Below, piece by piece: positions 12,557 through 27,700 of a stretch of DNA of 64,000 bases. This stretch comes from Strigops habroptila (lineage: Eukaryota > Chordata > Aves > Psittaciformes > Psittacidae), in NCBI RefSeq assembly GCF_004027225.2, contig NC_044290.2:7952906-8016905 (forward strand), given 5' to 3'. Each line of letters begins with the position of its first letter. Positions within the stretch are counted from its first letter, which is position 1. Position numbers and translations under genes: made by a program. Below the pieces are notes generated by a model that was not told the origin of the DNA, searched no databases, and worked only from the letters and a program-made list of their open reading frames with translations.

Positions 12557-15500
12557 ATCCACAAGGGTTTCCAATGGAGGATAAAGGAAGCCTTCACCTC
12601 CCGTCACAGGGGTAATCCTGCTCATCCAAGGGTGCCCAGTGCACTGCAGCTCCCAGCCCTGCCCTGTGTGGGTCCCTCCAGCACCTCTTCCCCAAGCAGC
12701 ACTCCCAAGTTGAATTAACCCTCCCCTAAGCAGGGAAACCAGGCTTTGCTCCCTTTTGGCACTGGTTTCATTGCATTTTTATTGGTTTTTGACACAGAGC
12801 AGCTCACATTCAGCCCTCATTTTTGCCCCAAGCAAAAATCAAGTTTACACCTGCGTATACCCGGATTAACAACAGAGCTTAACTCCATGTGTGTTGGTGG
12901 TTTAATGCTTGGACCAATTCTCTGTTTCATATTACACTAAGAGCAGATCTTGAGTGACAGCACTGCAAGCAGTGTTCTCCAGATCAGCACCAGTTTAATG
13001 AAAACCAGAATTTGGCTGTACATCTTAAGAGATAACACTCTCTGTACTTGTGGCCAACACATTAATGTCTTCCAGCATCGTGCATCTTTCTCCAAAGACT
13101 CTCTAAGCCTTCCCTTATGGGTTAGCCAGGGATCAAGGTCTGAAAATCCATAAAATAGACCGGCTGTGCAAGATTTGCATTTATTGTAGCATGGCTTTTC
13201 TTATCATGAGGCAGTCTTGTTTGACTGCAAACCTTCATTTGTTATTTAGGGGATTAGGAACATTCAACAAGAGGAAAAGGGGCAGGTTCTGATATCTGTG
13301 GGACTTGAATTCAGTAAAAATAGAACTATAGTAATTTCTCCAGATTTACACCAGACTAATATCAAACTCCGGTTGAGAGAAGGAATATAAATTAGTTGGT
13401 TAATGAGAACTGGATTCCAACCAGCTGGATTAGGATCCTATAATACTCATGTATTCTACTTTTCTCCCCTTAAGCTGCTAACTGATGGCAGGCCACCCAG
13501 GGTAACAAAGACATATGACAAATATAGTGTATATTTATGTTGGCTTGTCTTGTTGTAGTCTCCTTCAGGGTATGACCCGACTTCAGTGACTCAGAGACTT
13601 ACCCTATCACTTTCTGGCTCATTTCCTCGTGGGCTTATAACATATACAGTCCTTTTCAGCTTATTCCTTCAGTAGATTTTGGGAATTCAAACGAAAAAAG
13701 GAGAGAGGGAAAAGGAAACTGGTTACAAAAATTCACTGAAATCCATCTCAGGGTCTCCTACACATGTTTATTAGCACGGGTCACTTCTTGACTATGTTTC
13801 CCCATGGCCAGTAACAGCATCTTCAGGGAACAACTGGAAGATGTGAGCTCTGGTATCTGTTCCACTCTCAGTGAACTGAGAACTATAAACATCTCCAAGG
13901 CTGGGTAATTTATCATTACAAGAAGTTATACAAAGAGCCAGGAGTTGAAGTAAAATCAGGTTATATCATAGGAGGAAATCTGATTGTAAAGGCATACCAA
14001 AATATCTTCTAATCTATCAGCTTTCCTAATGACTTGCAATGGCTTGTACATTCAGTTCTCTGTAGCTGAGGCTGTTTAATTTAAACCTGCTTGTTTCCAG
14101 TTGTGTACTTCTGATCTTATTAGTATAGATTGTTAGGTTTCGTTGTTATAATTATGCTGCTAGAGTAAGTTCAGAGAAACTGCCAATTTTAATAGCAATT
14201 TCAAGTATGTTACTGGGATAAGAAGGAAAAAAATCTTCCAAAACTCAGTTACTTAGCATGGAGCAGACAGCTTTTTGGGGTGGAAGTCTATAATCAATGA
14301 TTTTACCTTAAGGCTCACAAACAGGGACCAGAAGCAGACCTTTTAGTTCTGTTCCACACTGTTTGATTATCCTTCTTAAAGCAAGTAGTTCCTAAAACTG
14401 ATAGTAGTAGAAGTGGTGAGTATGAATATAATTTAGGACTAAGGGAAGCTGATCCCGACCAGAAGAATGAGAACTGCCAGCCCAAGAAGAAGAAAAAGTA
14501 GCTGTGAGCAGGTTGAATGGGTGATCCACAGGCACACAGTTGTGTCTCTAGAATGCAACAAAGGATTCAAAGGAGCCAAACATCTTGAGGAAAGAAAACA
14601 AAAGAATTTGCCTCACGTGAACCTTAATTTTGTCCAGAAATTCCACTCTGGATCAAAGAACTACAGTGAAAGTTTCCTGTTAGTTTGAATCAGCATTTTC
14701 GTGCACAGAGGTTCTGCTTCAGCAAGTGGGAAACTTCTCTCCTCCACTGGTTTTATTAAACTCCTGGCCTGTTCTAAAGTTCAGTCCAAAGGCATTTTTT
14801 GGAGACAAATCAAATGCAAGACATGCTAGGACTAGCAATTGTTATCTGGGCTGACAGGGTGAGGCACATAGGAAACAATGGGGGACCCCTTTAGCAACTA
14901 GTCTGCCAAAAGCCTGGAAGCAATTTGTGGGGTGCAAAGAGCCAGGAAAGAACGTGGCTGGTTCACATGCAGATGCAGACCTGCCTCTGGGTCTGAACTA
15001 GGAGGCTGTGGAGCACAAAATGTGTTTGAGACCTGAGCTAGAGATATCAAGTGATGAATTTCTGGGATGCTTTTACTGAGCTTGGTCCTTTTCCTAGGGA
15101 GAAAAGGAGCTCCTGGATGATGCTCAGGGAAGAAGCTACTGCAAACACTAAGGATGTAGAGAAGACGCGGAAGAGTGAGCAGAGACAGCCGTTTCTTGCG
15201 TCTCCCCGGTGCAACAGAGCAGATGGAAGGACACACACATGCCTGGGAGTTGCATCGCAATGGAAGAAGCATACCAGCTCTGAGTACAACCACGCTTGCA
15301 GCTCTCTGAGTTAAGTTGAGGATTTAATCACTCTGTTTATAGAGATGTGACACGATAGATTTACTACCTTCTCCCTGCAGTTTATTATCTACTGATGTGG
15401 TTTTCTTTGCAAATTCCAGTTTCCAATGACTTGCTGGTTTTACCACTGCAACAGCAAAGTGCTGGATGATGCCAGTTAGCTCTACTAGTGGTTCTTCACA

Positions 15501-17410
15501 CTGCTATTTGGCTGTTGTATTCAGTTGTTCTGAATAGACTCAAAAAGTCATTGGAAATCTGAAGTCTTTTGTCCAAAGCTGGAATTGATGTTTTCAATGA
15601 ACTGCACAGGAAGTCCTCCTTTACAAAAATTAACTGGAGTAGAGTGATGAAAATCTGCCTTCATCCTTTGAAATAGGAGCAGAGATCAGGAAGGGATCTG
15701 CAGAACTGCAGACAGCAGTTGTGACATGTAATTGCTCATATACACTTGGTAAGCTTCATCCTGTGGGGGGGAATCAGTTTCTTTCCCACACTCCTTTAAC
15801 TGAAAGAAATCCTCTCTGATGGCCAGAGATCTTCCAAATGCCACCCCAAGTATATGTATGGCCAGCCTAGACTCATTTGTTCTTGTGCCAACATTGTCCT
15901 GTTTCAATAGCTCTTCTTCCTCCCTGGTGCTTACCCCTCTGATGTATTTATTACGCTCATGATATAGTTAAATGGGGATGGCTTGTAGTCAGAAAGCTTT
16001 TACATCTTCCCTGTTGGTTACTTTATTGACAGAAACTGCAAGTGCTTTTCCCAAAGCACTCAAGGAAAGAGGGAGCAATGCAGTGCTCACTGTACCTGGT
16101 GAGTCACCCAAGTCAACAGCCTGGTAACAACTGGCTATTCAGGATCAACTCACAGTTTACAGAGTTAAACACCTTCTGGTAGTGTCCTGTTCCTTCACTG
16201 TTAACTCTGAAAACAGATACAGGAAAAGGAGTCTGACTTTTAATCATTTGCTTGCCATTAGGTCAGTGAAACCCCAATGGCTATGGGAAGCCAGGGCAAT
16301 AAGACATCAGCACTTCCTTAACAACTGTGCCATCCTAGAAAGCAATCCATGCAGCTATATGTTATAACTGCACATCATAATCATCACTGAAAGTTATACC
16401 TTCATATCAGCAACTGCTACTGGAGACAGGACCTGATGCATCGGCATCATAGCCCACAACAGCCCTTCCTCACATGCTGGTGGTGTTCAGGGCTCACACG
16501 ATAGCAGGGCTCCAACACACACATGGAATGGCTTTTCAGAAGAGCAGAACACTAATGCATCATCCTTGAAAAAATTAGGGTACAAAGAAAGCCTGTAGAA
16601 AGCCACATCACACAGATCTGAATACTGATTCTGCCCATCTCAAGATCTAAGGACGTTCATTCCTGACTGTTTGTGTTCAAGCTGAAGTTGGAAAGGAATT
16701 AGCTTGGCACACTCGCAGTTGGTGTCTTTCTTTTGCAGTGATCCTATTGTTCTGAAACATAATGGGGCAGAGTTTTCTATAGTCCCACTGGGACTGTATC
16801 AAAATTGACATCAGTAATGAAAAGCGTGCTGTGTAATGCTGCTGCCTGCTCTTAACACCATGATTTCAGCCAAAAACAGTAAGTTATTCACATGTACTCC
16901 CAGTGAACTGGAAGGCCTTTTATTCAGGCTCCACATTAAATTTCAGCTGCCCAAAATGGTCTCATTCTTATTCAGGTCAGTGCTTTTGACTTCTTAGGCT
17001 TGTACAGTTCCCAGGGCAGCTCTGGCCTGCAGCAGCTCTGAAGAGCTCTGTTTTCTGCAGTGGTGTTACTTGATAGCATGTTGGTTTAAGGCACTGCTTT
17101 TCCTCAGACTCCTTCAATCAATATCCAGTACAGGAGAGTGGAAAACAAGCTAGTCAAAGACATTGTATTTTTCCCCCCAAATTCTGAATTCCTATTGACA
17201 TCCTCACCTTTAACTTTTTCTACTTAGATCTGTACTTGAAACTAGAGATGATCAAAAAGGAGTTTGTATCTTTGGCCTTAAACTAGTAATACTTGTGTAC
17301 AGTTGAGGTAAAAATTGCAGGAAGTCAGGCTGATAAACAGACTTACTTCAAGACCACATGCTGTCACATATAAACATTCTCATAGTGTCTAATTTTGCAG
17401 ATTACATTTC
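12557..17410. other. Intergenic DNA, nothing recognised
   Basis: The first part is an ordinary mixed-composition stretch, followed by AT-richer DNA. Short open frames (for example 14467-14688 plus and 14898-15293 minus) show no known domain, no flanking splice sites and no codon pattern I can support as coding. Confidence 0.55.
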
Positions 17411-17583
17411 ACAGCAGCACAGAATGGTTTGGGTTGGAAGGGACCTTCAAAGGTCATCTAATTCTAAACCCCCTGCCATAAGCAGAGACATCTTCAATCA
17501 GATCAGGTTGGTCAGAGCCCCATCCAACCTGACCTTGAATCTTTCCAGGGATGGGGCATCTACCACCTCTCTGGCAACCTGTG
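17411..17583 (-). mobile_element. CR1 LINE 3' fragment
   Basis: Read on the plus strand this is the reverse complement of a CR1 3' end: CAGAATGGTTTGGGTTGG, GGACCTTCAAAGGTCATCTA, CCCCATCCAACCTGACCTTG and GGGATGGGGCATCTACCACC occur in order. Similarity fades after about 17583, so the copy is very short. Moderate divergence from the usual CR1 pattern suggests an old insertion. Confidence 0.9.
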
Positions 17584-18699
17584 ATTGAAGGGATGAGGGA
17601 ATAAGATGTACAATGAAGGGTTTTTCTTCCCTTTCTCCCCTTGCTCGTGTGAAAAAGCCACTGAATAGTTTTCCTGCCATTTACGCTGGTAACATCACTG
17701 TGCCTAACTCAGACTGAATTCCGGCTACATGAGAAGGAGGAGCATCAGGAGCCTGGGGAGGATGCTGGTTTCTGCAGGAGAGATGGCATTCAGGGCTGTT
17801 ACTCCGATGAGAATAGGCTCCCTGTGAAGGCTGCAGCTGCTGTGGCTCTACAGGGACTTAAATTTAAAAAATAAGGAGAGTCCATAAGAATCCTGGTAAA
17901 AACTGAAAGTTATCAGACTTCTTGAGAACTTAGTGAGCTTTCAAAGATAATTCAATATGTACATTACTCCTCTGCACAGAACAGCTGCCAGCTTGCCTGC
18001 AGGTCTCTAGGACAGTCCCACCACATTGTGTCCTCCCAGATGCTGCTCTGAACCAACAATCAGCTGCCTTTGCTTTTGCTGTGCCTGTCCCTTCACCAAG
18101 ACCTCTGTGGGTTCTTCCCTGGAGATGACGCTCATTCTCAATCAGCATTTTGAGGTTCAGGGATATCCAAGAGGCCTGATCACCCCTTCCCTCAAGGGGG
18201 TTGGGACCAAAAGCACTGGAACAGAGTTAGTGAGGAAAAAGAAAGGTTTAATTGCACGAAATGCTGCTTGATCACCACCAGAAACAACTGCCTCTGCGAG
18301 CCCCGAGCTGTGTGAGAAGCACTGGACAGCGCTGTGGTTTGTACCAGAGCTCTCTGAAAAGGAGCCCTGTTTGTTTTTCATTTTCCCTTTCTATAGAAGT
18401 TCTGCCAGCACAAGGCTCAGGAAACAGAGTATTTTCTTTGGAAATGCCTTGGAGATAAACATGCTCTCAGAAACGGCTGCAGATATGGCATCTTCCACAC
18501 GCATCTCAGCAGCAGGGGAGCTCTGAAAGAGCAGTTGGATGTTCCTCAGCAGCACTTTGCTCCATTCTGGGGCAAAGCCTCAGCACCCTGGCACAGACCT
18601 GAAGCAGTCCTCATCTGCCAGGGCATCCCACCCCTCAGTGGGTGCTGGCTCCCTTGCTCCTGGCAGCAAATGCTTGATGGGGACCAACGAGTCCCCGTT

Positions 18700-18724
18700 T
18701 CATACAGACTCTGAGTCTGTATGA
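18700..18724. repeat. 25-bp near-perfect palindrome
   Basis: Twelve-base arms TCATACAGACTC and GAGTCTGTATGA are exact reverse complements around a single central T. No flanking element or gene explains it. Confidence 0.8.
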
Positions 18725-21700
18725 GAAGATTCCCTCCTCCTGGACATGCCTCATGATGATAAAAGCCATTTCACCACATCCATCTTCCCGCTAGTAGACA
18801 CAGCAGGGCCCAGAATGGTCATTTCTGTCAGACTTTGCCGTGATCCATAACCAACACAATCCCCTGCTGGCTCAAGCTCCAGGGTATGTTTGGCACCTTT
18901 ACATAAAGCACCAGGCCAGATCTGATAAAACCCACAGTTTACACCAACGACATGGGCAGAAGAGAACAACTGGGGGGGGAAGTGCCTAGCTTCCTTCTAA
19001 GAGATCAACCAAGGAGGCATTTAAAACCAAGCCGATGGCATGTGGTACACCTGCATACACTGCAAAGGATGGAACACTGATGCACCTGAGCTCACTGCTC
19101 TCCACAGGTTTGGGTGTTGGAAGCCCCAGAGACACATTGAGGAATTTTGGGACCTGTGGACATGTCAGCACCTGTTTGTGAATGCAGCTCATCCAAAATT
19201 AGCCGGGAGAAGTGGAAGAATCATTTGTCAGCTCCTGGTCTCCTCAGCCATCTTTGAAAAATGTCACAGATACATTGACACTTCTGCTGTCGATTTAAAT
19301 AGCAGCCACCATCCAGGATCGGCTGCTGGGAGAGGGGGCAACGTGTAGCTCCTGTCTCAGACTCCTCCTGTATCAGATGACTCACCAACATGCCTGAGAA
19401 ACTCCTTTATACCACAGACTCCAGTAGCAACCCCACAACAAACAGTTGTCCAGGGCTTGCAGTCATCCTTTGGGGTTAGGACGCAATCCTGCCAGCGCTC
19501 AGCGAGTGGGGCGTGAGATGGCAGCACCTCACTGCTCTTCTGCTGCTTCATAGCCATATTGCTCCACTGGGATGCAGGTGACATGGAACTCCCTGCTTTG
19601 CCATAATATCCTTTGCTCCCCAATAAACTGTTCAGTGTCTTGGTCCTGGTTTTTCTCCAGCACACTAGTGACAGCAAAACCTCCTCCCCAGCTCTTCCAG
19701 CCGACCCCTGAACTCCTCAAACAAGAGGATGTTCACACCCACATTTGCACACTGTATTGGCTGGGCTGTTGTGTGCTGCCCTATCTCTGGATTATAACTG
19801 CTTTTGTGGAGCTCCACTGAAGTATCTTGATGCACAAATGCATCCTCAGAATATCCTGAATTATGAAAGCAGTAAAAGTCATACCCCAAAGGAGCTAGTG
19901 CAGCCGTCCAGTACCTCCTGTCTGCAAAGTGATAGGAGGAGTTTCTATTCCAGCCGACGCTTTGGCAGTGTGATCCATCAAGCCTGCCTTTTTAACATGA
20001 AAATACAGAGTTCCTAGGAGTGACTTGGAAAATCGTTTCCCCTCCACCTCTCCTATCATGCTGAGGGAAAGAGCCTTGATTGCAACACTCCCACCCCTAC
20101 CCCAGGAGAATTGTAGCTCTACCTCCGAAATGCAAGTGAAGTGTTTTGACTCTGCTGCTACCCAGCTCTGGGGAGGACACTCCTAAACAAACACTTCTCT
20201 CATCTGGACCAAGAGAAACTACAGAGCTTCCTATGACCTCATTGTGATCCACACTGTGACCCTTTGCAGCTGCATCAGACACACCTTCATCCTTCTCTAA
20301 AAGTGACACCGGTGCCGAGCGCGCACGGCGCTACTCTCGCTGTCTGCACTGTTTCACCAGGATGAGTGGAGCTGCACACAGGGTGAAGGGCAGCTCTTTA
20401 ACACAGGTTCACAGGAGCAGGCACTTCATTATTTAAGCACGATCTTATCACACCAAATATTCTCTCTTCATCTGTCAAGAGAACTTGACCAGTATCCAGG
20501 GATCTCTCAGCAGCACTGGGGAAAAAAAAAGCTGTGCTACAGATGATGTATAGTTTTCAATATGACAGTGAAACTATTACATAAAGTATTTCAGAGCCAA
20601 TACAAATCAACATCCTATGAGGTTCTCATATATTCCAAATGAGATTCTGTCCTAGCCATGCACAAAAAAATGTGTAATCTTTTATAGGTAACATTCATTT
20701 TATACTTAATTTTAATACCGAACTTCTGCTGCTGTAATTTCACTCGAGCCATTTTTCCTCCACTGATTTTTACGTTTCTAAACACACGAACTCAAGCTAA
20801 TAGAGTTAGAAATATACTTTGTGGGAGTTTTTAGTGCTCTGAAGAAAGATAATGTGTGTTTAGAGCTAAATCATGTCTTTATTTGGAACCCAATTCTTCA
20901 AACACATAATTATGTAAATAGTCTTTGGCCAGGCAAAAAACAAAAATGTCTTCAGGATTTGTAAGCTGTGAGCCAAGATTCCCAATCTGTGAGAGCTCTG
21001 TGAGGAGACAGCCTGCTACAGGCAACAGAGCAGCAAATGCACACGAGACCCAGCTCAGACTGGGGCTCAATGTTTGCCTGTATTTATGCCCCCTTCAGTT
21101 CTCACCCTGTTTTCACCCTGTTAAGGAGCGGTTATCATCATGAACTGTACCACCTAATGAGCAGGAACTCAGGTCCTTGCTGCCTGGGCCAGAGACAGGT
21201 CCTTCCAACCCCGGACCCCATCCCAGATGGCCACCAGCTTTGGGAGATGGGGGTCTGCAGCCCAGGAGCCAGCTTGCAGTTCGTGATATACAATTCATTG
21301 TTCTCGCATACCCACGAGAGACCCAGGTCTGTGTATACATTCAGATGGAACCGCAACCCTTTCCTACTGCTATCTACCACACAATGTTTATCAGGGTTTA
21401 CAGACCACTTCCTTTTTAAAACCCTTATTGAAATTTGCACAATAAACAATTTACCCAATTGGTTTTAGGAAGCCCTCAGCCCTTTTCCTTTCAAGGCAAA
21501 AGAAAACAGATTTATTTATTATGTAGAAGCAGGCTGAGCCCTGGAGGGGCTGGGGCAGGCAAGCAAGAGGGCTCAAGGCTCTGGACGTGAGCATGGTCAC
21601 TAGGAGGGGACATACCTGCCCCTTGAGACTGTCAGACATCAAGAGACAAGAGTATATAGCATCTACCCTTCAAACCAGACATCAGAAACCATCCAGATCA

Positions 21701-24700
21701 CAGGCCCTTTGCAGAAGCATGGCAGCAGCACAGATTTCCTGCAGGTACCAGGATTAGGAGTTGCACACACAGCATGGCCTTAACCATTCCCCTCGTATGG
21801 CACTGCTTGAGCACCAGTCATCATGAACAGGGGTAGGCTTAGGATCACTGACACTTCTCCCAGCTGAATATATAGCCTATATGTAGTTCTGCTTTGGATG
21901 AGGAGAGGACACCACAAAACTGCTGCTTCACCATCCATCTACAAAGCTTCCAAGCTCCTGAAGCCCATTGGGCCCAGGTTTGCTGCAGCCAGAAACAGTT
22001 CTGCCTCCAGTTGCGGTTTTAGTCCCAGGGTTGTTGTTTTGTTTCCAAGGAAGCTGTGGAAGGCATCCTCAGGGACACAGGAGCTGCCAACAAATCGCCC
22101 TGTACCAGATATGAGTGGCACAGCTGGGAGCACAGACACTTATTAGGTTTGACTTTCAATTATCTTCCAACTTTTTCAGGTGCAAAGCATTGCATGAATG
22201 TTGCATCCCACAGGAAATTCACTGCCCTGTGCATTAAGGATTTGAAGACCAAGCGCTACAAGCCAAGCATGCAGTTGTTCTGAGAGAAAGAAAGGAGGAA
22301 AATCTGAACAGAGCAGATGCATCTTTAACAGCATTCCTATGAAAAGAGGGGACAAGAGAAGCAAGGGAGTACTTGCTCCTTGGGAGAAGGTGCCCACTCA
22401 AACTACATTTTCAGAAAGCCACATGGCTATAAGGAGGACTGAGGTGACTGTTTCATGCTGAGAGCTGCTGGAATGAGACCCCTCCCCAAGGTGAGCCAGG
22501 CAAGGGGCAGCAAAGCAAGTGCAGTAGCAGGGGAAGCTTTGAGCCTGGAGCAATTCACAGGTACAGAGGACTCCCAGAGGAGAGCAACAGCTTCTAATTA
22601 TTTTGATAAGCCAAGGATTACCTATCAGCCTGAAGCCTAAACAGTTCCCTCTGCCTTTTCTACCATGGAAACCCCTCTGTCAGGTTTTTAGTAGCATTTT
22701 TAGGTTTTCCTTCTCAAGTTGCTTATATTACAGGGTACAGAGAGAAGAAAACACAGTTTTCACTGTGTTATCACCCAGGAGAAGTAGCTTTAATATGAGA
22801 TGTAAATAATTTACTTTGTTTGTTTTTCTCTATCTGAACTGTCATCATCTGCAAGGGGCAGGATCCCCATCCCACCCTGAGGAGAACAGGCAGCTGCTTT
22901 GGACAGTAACTCCCAACTGCCTGGACATTCTGACCCTTTGCGCAGCCACTTCCAGACCTCCAAGCAGTGGGAATATATTTGCTGGGGAAGCACTGACCTT
23001 TCTGCGCAGCAGGAATTCATGGCAATGCTTCGAATGCGAGCAGTGCAGCAGATAACAAATGCCGCATTAATGATATATCTAACACAACAGAGTGACTTTC
23101 ATGTTAAAGACCTCCACACCTGGGGTGTTTTTAAGTGAACTTTACACTGTTTCCAGATCTTGCATGAAACGCAGCCATATCTGGAGGTGAAAGAGTTAAA
23201 CCACCGGTACCGGACACACTGCAGACAGAAGGGGATGGATACAGTGGCAACAGGCATCTATCAAGTGCAAAATCGTTAGTGCTTTCATAAAGTGCTTTCA
23301 AAAACAGTGAAGGGGTTTTTTTTGCTGGAGTGCTTGGGGTAGGAAGCATCACAGCTGGAGCTGGGATAGTTCAGTCTTGCAAAATTCTGTTTGTGTTCTC
23401 TCAAGGCAATGAATACTTGCTGGGCAAGCCAAATGCAATTAATTCATGGTAAGAGCTGGCAAGTACAGTCCCATCCCCAGATTTCCACCCTTCCCTTCCA
23501 TCATGACACACACTCTGCCTCCAAAAAAATATACGCTCATCAGGAAAGCGAGCAAGGAGTGCTGTGTCCTGGGAGCCAGCTCTGCCTCCAACACTGAGCT
23601 CCAGTATTCAGCATTCCCAGGGCCAGTCATGTATTCTCTCAGCTTTGGCTGTGGTTAGCTTCTTTTGGGGAAGGGGGTGGCAATTAAAGTCACAATTAAT
23701 CACAGTTTTGAAGCACTTCACTACTTCTCAGAACAGAGGTCTTACAGATGGGGCAGTGTTAGAAGGGAGCAGTAAAATGCTGTGATTAAGCACCTGAAGG
23801 TCATGGATGTCCTCTACATGAAGGAGGGAAAACTTCCTCCTCCCTACCCCCATCCCTTCTTGATAGCATAGATTAAAAACAAAGCCAGCTGTTCAGTTGG
23901 GAGTGACTTTAGTTTAAATCTTTCTGTTTCTTGCTCAATAACCCTTTCATTATAAGCTTCCTGCTGGGAAAGTTTGTGAGCCAAGGCATGCTACTGAACA
24001 CGCAGCACACTGTCTGTGGAGGACAAGTGCCCAGTGAGCCCACATCCACATCTTTGTTGAATCAATACAATTTCTACGACCTGATGAGGCAAATCAGAGG
24101 GTGTTGGTTTGAAAATAAGGAGTAAAAAAAATTAATATACAAGCTGTTCTCCATGAGAAACTAATCACATGCTGGAAAGTTCTGTAGCAGTTCGAAGAGG
24201 AGGCAAGAAACAGAAGGGAGCAGCTCAGGGATTTGTGTGCAGCAGGCTGTTTCTTGCCCTGCATGGATTACATTTGTAACATACCCTTTCTAATTGAAAC
24301 AGTTTGTTCACCTATGAGCTAGCTCCAAAGTCCTTAGAGGTCTATAGGGAAGTCCCAAGATCCTGGATGAGCTTTTGCTCACGTTCTCCATTGTTTCCAT
24401 GAAGGGAAAAACCTGAATATTGATATGAGCCCAGCAATTTGGAGGCCTTGCTACCAAACACTGGATCTGGACACGGAAGGATGGAGAGAAATAAAACATG
24501 ATCAGAAAACTAGCATGGGAGAGTGTTTCCAACTGCTGTCTATGGCTGTGGTCTATGCCTGGAACATTTAAGACACTCGTATTTGGTATTTAAATTGTGA
24601 AATTGAAAAGCATCCCACATTGCCTCTGAAATGCCTTCTCTGAAGCATTGGCTTCAGAAGAGAAGTTATCACAGTCACCCCTTCAGTGGCTGGGTGACAC

Positions 24701-27700
24701 AACTTTGTAATTTACAGAAAATAACACTATCCAGTGCTACCAGCCCACATACATATCTCCAGGAGAAGTTATTATGGTGCACAGAGACCAAACAAACCAG
24801 TTGTGGGCTCGTGGAAACTGCATGCAGGGAAACCCTGCTTAGTAACACCCACAGAATCCAAACACCCACCCAGGCTGAGAGCACTGGGCTTTCCACCTTT
24901 CAAGTACCTCTAGCTCAATTTTTACTTCTGCTGAACCATAATTAAAGTCAATGACCTCTTGTAAGCTTCAGATCAATCCATGCAAGCTTTGTTTATACAG
25001 ACTTGTCAGCAGTTTCAGAAACCATACTCAATCTGGCTGACTACATCTCTGTGAGAACACAGTGGCCATTCTTTTCTCTTCAAACACTTCTCGACCCAAC
25101 ATGTTACTGAAACCAGAAAGCCCACGCCAGCCCTCCTCCCCCAACTGCTCCAGTGTACGTTACATTAAAGAGGTTCACTACCTCCATTCCCAAGGCTGTC
25201 ACTTTCTCTCAGTAGGTTACTCATTTTTGGTGTATTTATTTGCCCAGCGCTGGAATATCCCGTGCCTGCTGACAGAAGTGATTGCACGGCAGCCGAGGCT
25301 CCTCTCCCCCACGCAGAGTGTGTTTAGACTCTTTTGGGGTTTGCACAGCCCAGACCTCACAGGCAGCCAGGCTCGGTGCTTTCAGTCATCGATCAATCTT
25401 TCAGAGCAGTGGCTGACAAATTTGTTTTAACGCAAGTGTCTGAAAGAATTCTATTGCTCTTTAACAGCAAGAGTGAAAGGGGAAAACCCCCACCTTTTTT
25501 CCTACAATGAGACCTGAATACCAGGTCTGTTTCAAATGATAGAAAACATAAATGTTATGGTTACAGAATTGAGCATGCAAGTGGAAGAGGATACTGCCTT
25601 CTACCTCAGAGAGACGTTCCACTGTGCAGCTACAAAAACACACTGGGGAAGGTGAAGTCAATGCCAAGTCCTAATGACTTTCAGTAGCACTGAAGTACTC
25701 AGAATTCTACTCCTACAGCAATGGTCTCTTGGGAGAGTATCACACCCCTTCATCTCAGGCCCTCTACACTGAGCGAAACACCATTCCCAGGATTGCATCC
25801 AGTAATTTCTCTAATTTGCCAACAGCCTAAGATAGAATATACCCTTTAAGAGAAATGAAATCTCTAAAAGTTGTAAAGCAATAGAACAGTCTGCTTCATC
25901 TGTGTCTTAGCGGCAGAACATTCATTAAACAAGCTTGTAATGTGCTAATTCCAGGGAATATCTTTTTTCCAGAAGACTAGTATTACAATAGTGTCACTGA
26001 GCACTACCAGAAAAACAACCCAGTCATCTCTAAGTTCAGCAGTGTTCATGACGACATTCCTGTCCCGAGACTGCCACCAAGATGTTCTCATCCAAGCCAG
26101 TCATATGGAAATCATAGCTCTAACAGAGCAGCTGTGTTTTTTGGAAGTGACTTCATATTTTTGGATGTTGTCTACCACATGGAATCTAACATCTTCAACA
26201 GCAAATAAAGGTCTTCCTTTCATCCCATGCCACATTTCCTCCATGTAATAAAGGTGGTAGATAATTTTTAACTCTAGAATGACTTCTTTTTGCTGCCTCC
26301 CTTACAACATTATCTCTGTAAATGCCTTTGCAAGCTTCTGGTATTTCTAATACAAGTTTTGCTGAGATTTTACACAAGACTGAAAGGATTCTTCCTCCCA
26401 CTTGCCTCACATCTGTGCTGATGTGGATCTACTGACTCACTCCAAAATAGTCATTCTTGCAAGTAAGTTCTTTTCCCAAAACTACATGTTTCATAATGAC
26501 AGTTCCACCACATGTCTGTCTGTCAAACCACAAGGATTGTTGGCTACCACCTTCAGGAGAGGTCCAGCCTGCATGGGACATGCCAGAACACACCCTTGGA
26601 CCCTGGGCCATGTGAACCAGCAGCTCTGAGAGCTCAGGGGTTGCTGACAGCCAACACCTCCACAGCCTCCTCTTCAAGTGATGGTTGACAACTCTTGCAA
26701 GAGGGTAACATGTCAGGCTGCAGTGATACGGCAAGACAAAGGGCTGGGGTTCACCTTGTTCACCAGGAAGGAACTTTGCTTTTCATTAGGGCCTCTTCTT
26801 CCCCAGCCATTCCCCACAGGCGCAGCCCATGCAGAGGAAGCAACATTGCTCCCCACACATTCAGACAGATGAACCCAGCTACGATGCCAGCCAGTTGAGT
26901 CACAGCACAGTTTCCACAAACATCAGCCAAGGCAAAAGCTAACTCCAGTTCCTCCTGCCCTGCTTTGCATGATAACCAACTCCTTTCTCAGCCTTCCTTT
27001 CTCCAGTAAACAGTGCTCAAGCCCCACTACAAACAACACAGAGCTGTCCTTTTATCTGCTTGGGAACATACTTGACAAATAAAACCCAAACATTTCCATT
27101 TGAAATAACAACCATCTGCACATACTGCTGGAGCATATCTGCCATTCTGTCGCACCAGTCAGCTGCTCACCCCTGGAAAACAGCTGGATCTCCACAAGCG
27201 CCAAGTGGACATGCACCAAGCATAGCTAACGAAACACAGGGAATGCTGCTCCGAGACCCTGCAGACAGGATCTGCCCCAGCTTTCTTGATTTGAGAAGTT
27301 GGGCAAGCAACTCCCACATCCAGTGGTGCACGGCTTCTATCAGTTCAGCTCCTGCAGGTCCAGGTGTCCATACTTACTCCCTAGTGTTCCAGGAATTGGT
27401 AAGAGAGCATTTTACTTCAGCATTTTGGAGTAAACTCCAGACATCCGCCAGGATGTTCAGCTCTTCCAGACTTGCCCATTTTCTACCTTGCCCTGATCAC
27501 TCACCCTAATGGCATATTGCAGGTTTCAGAGAAGTGCCTGAGGATCCAGATGCTCAAAACAGCACCAGGTTCCTAAGGGGCTTTAGGAAAAATCTTCTTT
27601 GCTTTTTTAAAATCCCTAAAGGCCTTATACGTATTTTAAGGTACCTTTCGAAGTGGGACATATCTAGACCTAAGTAATAAGGCACTCAACACCTTTGCTC

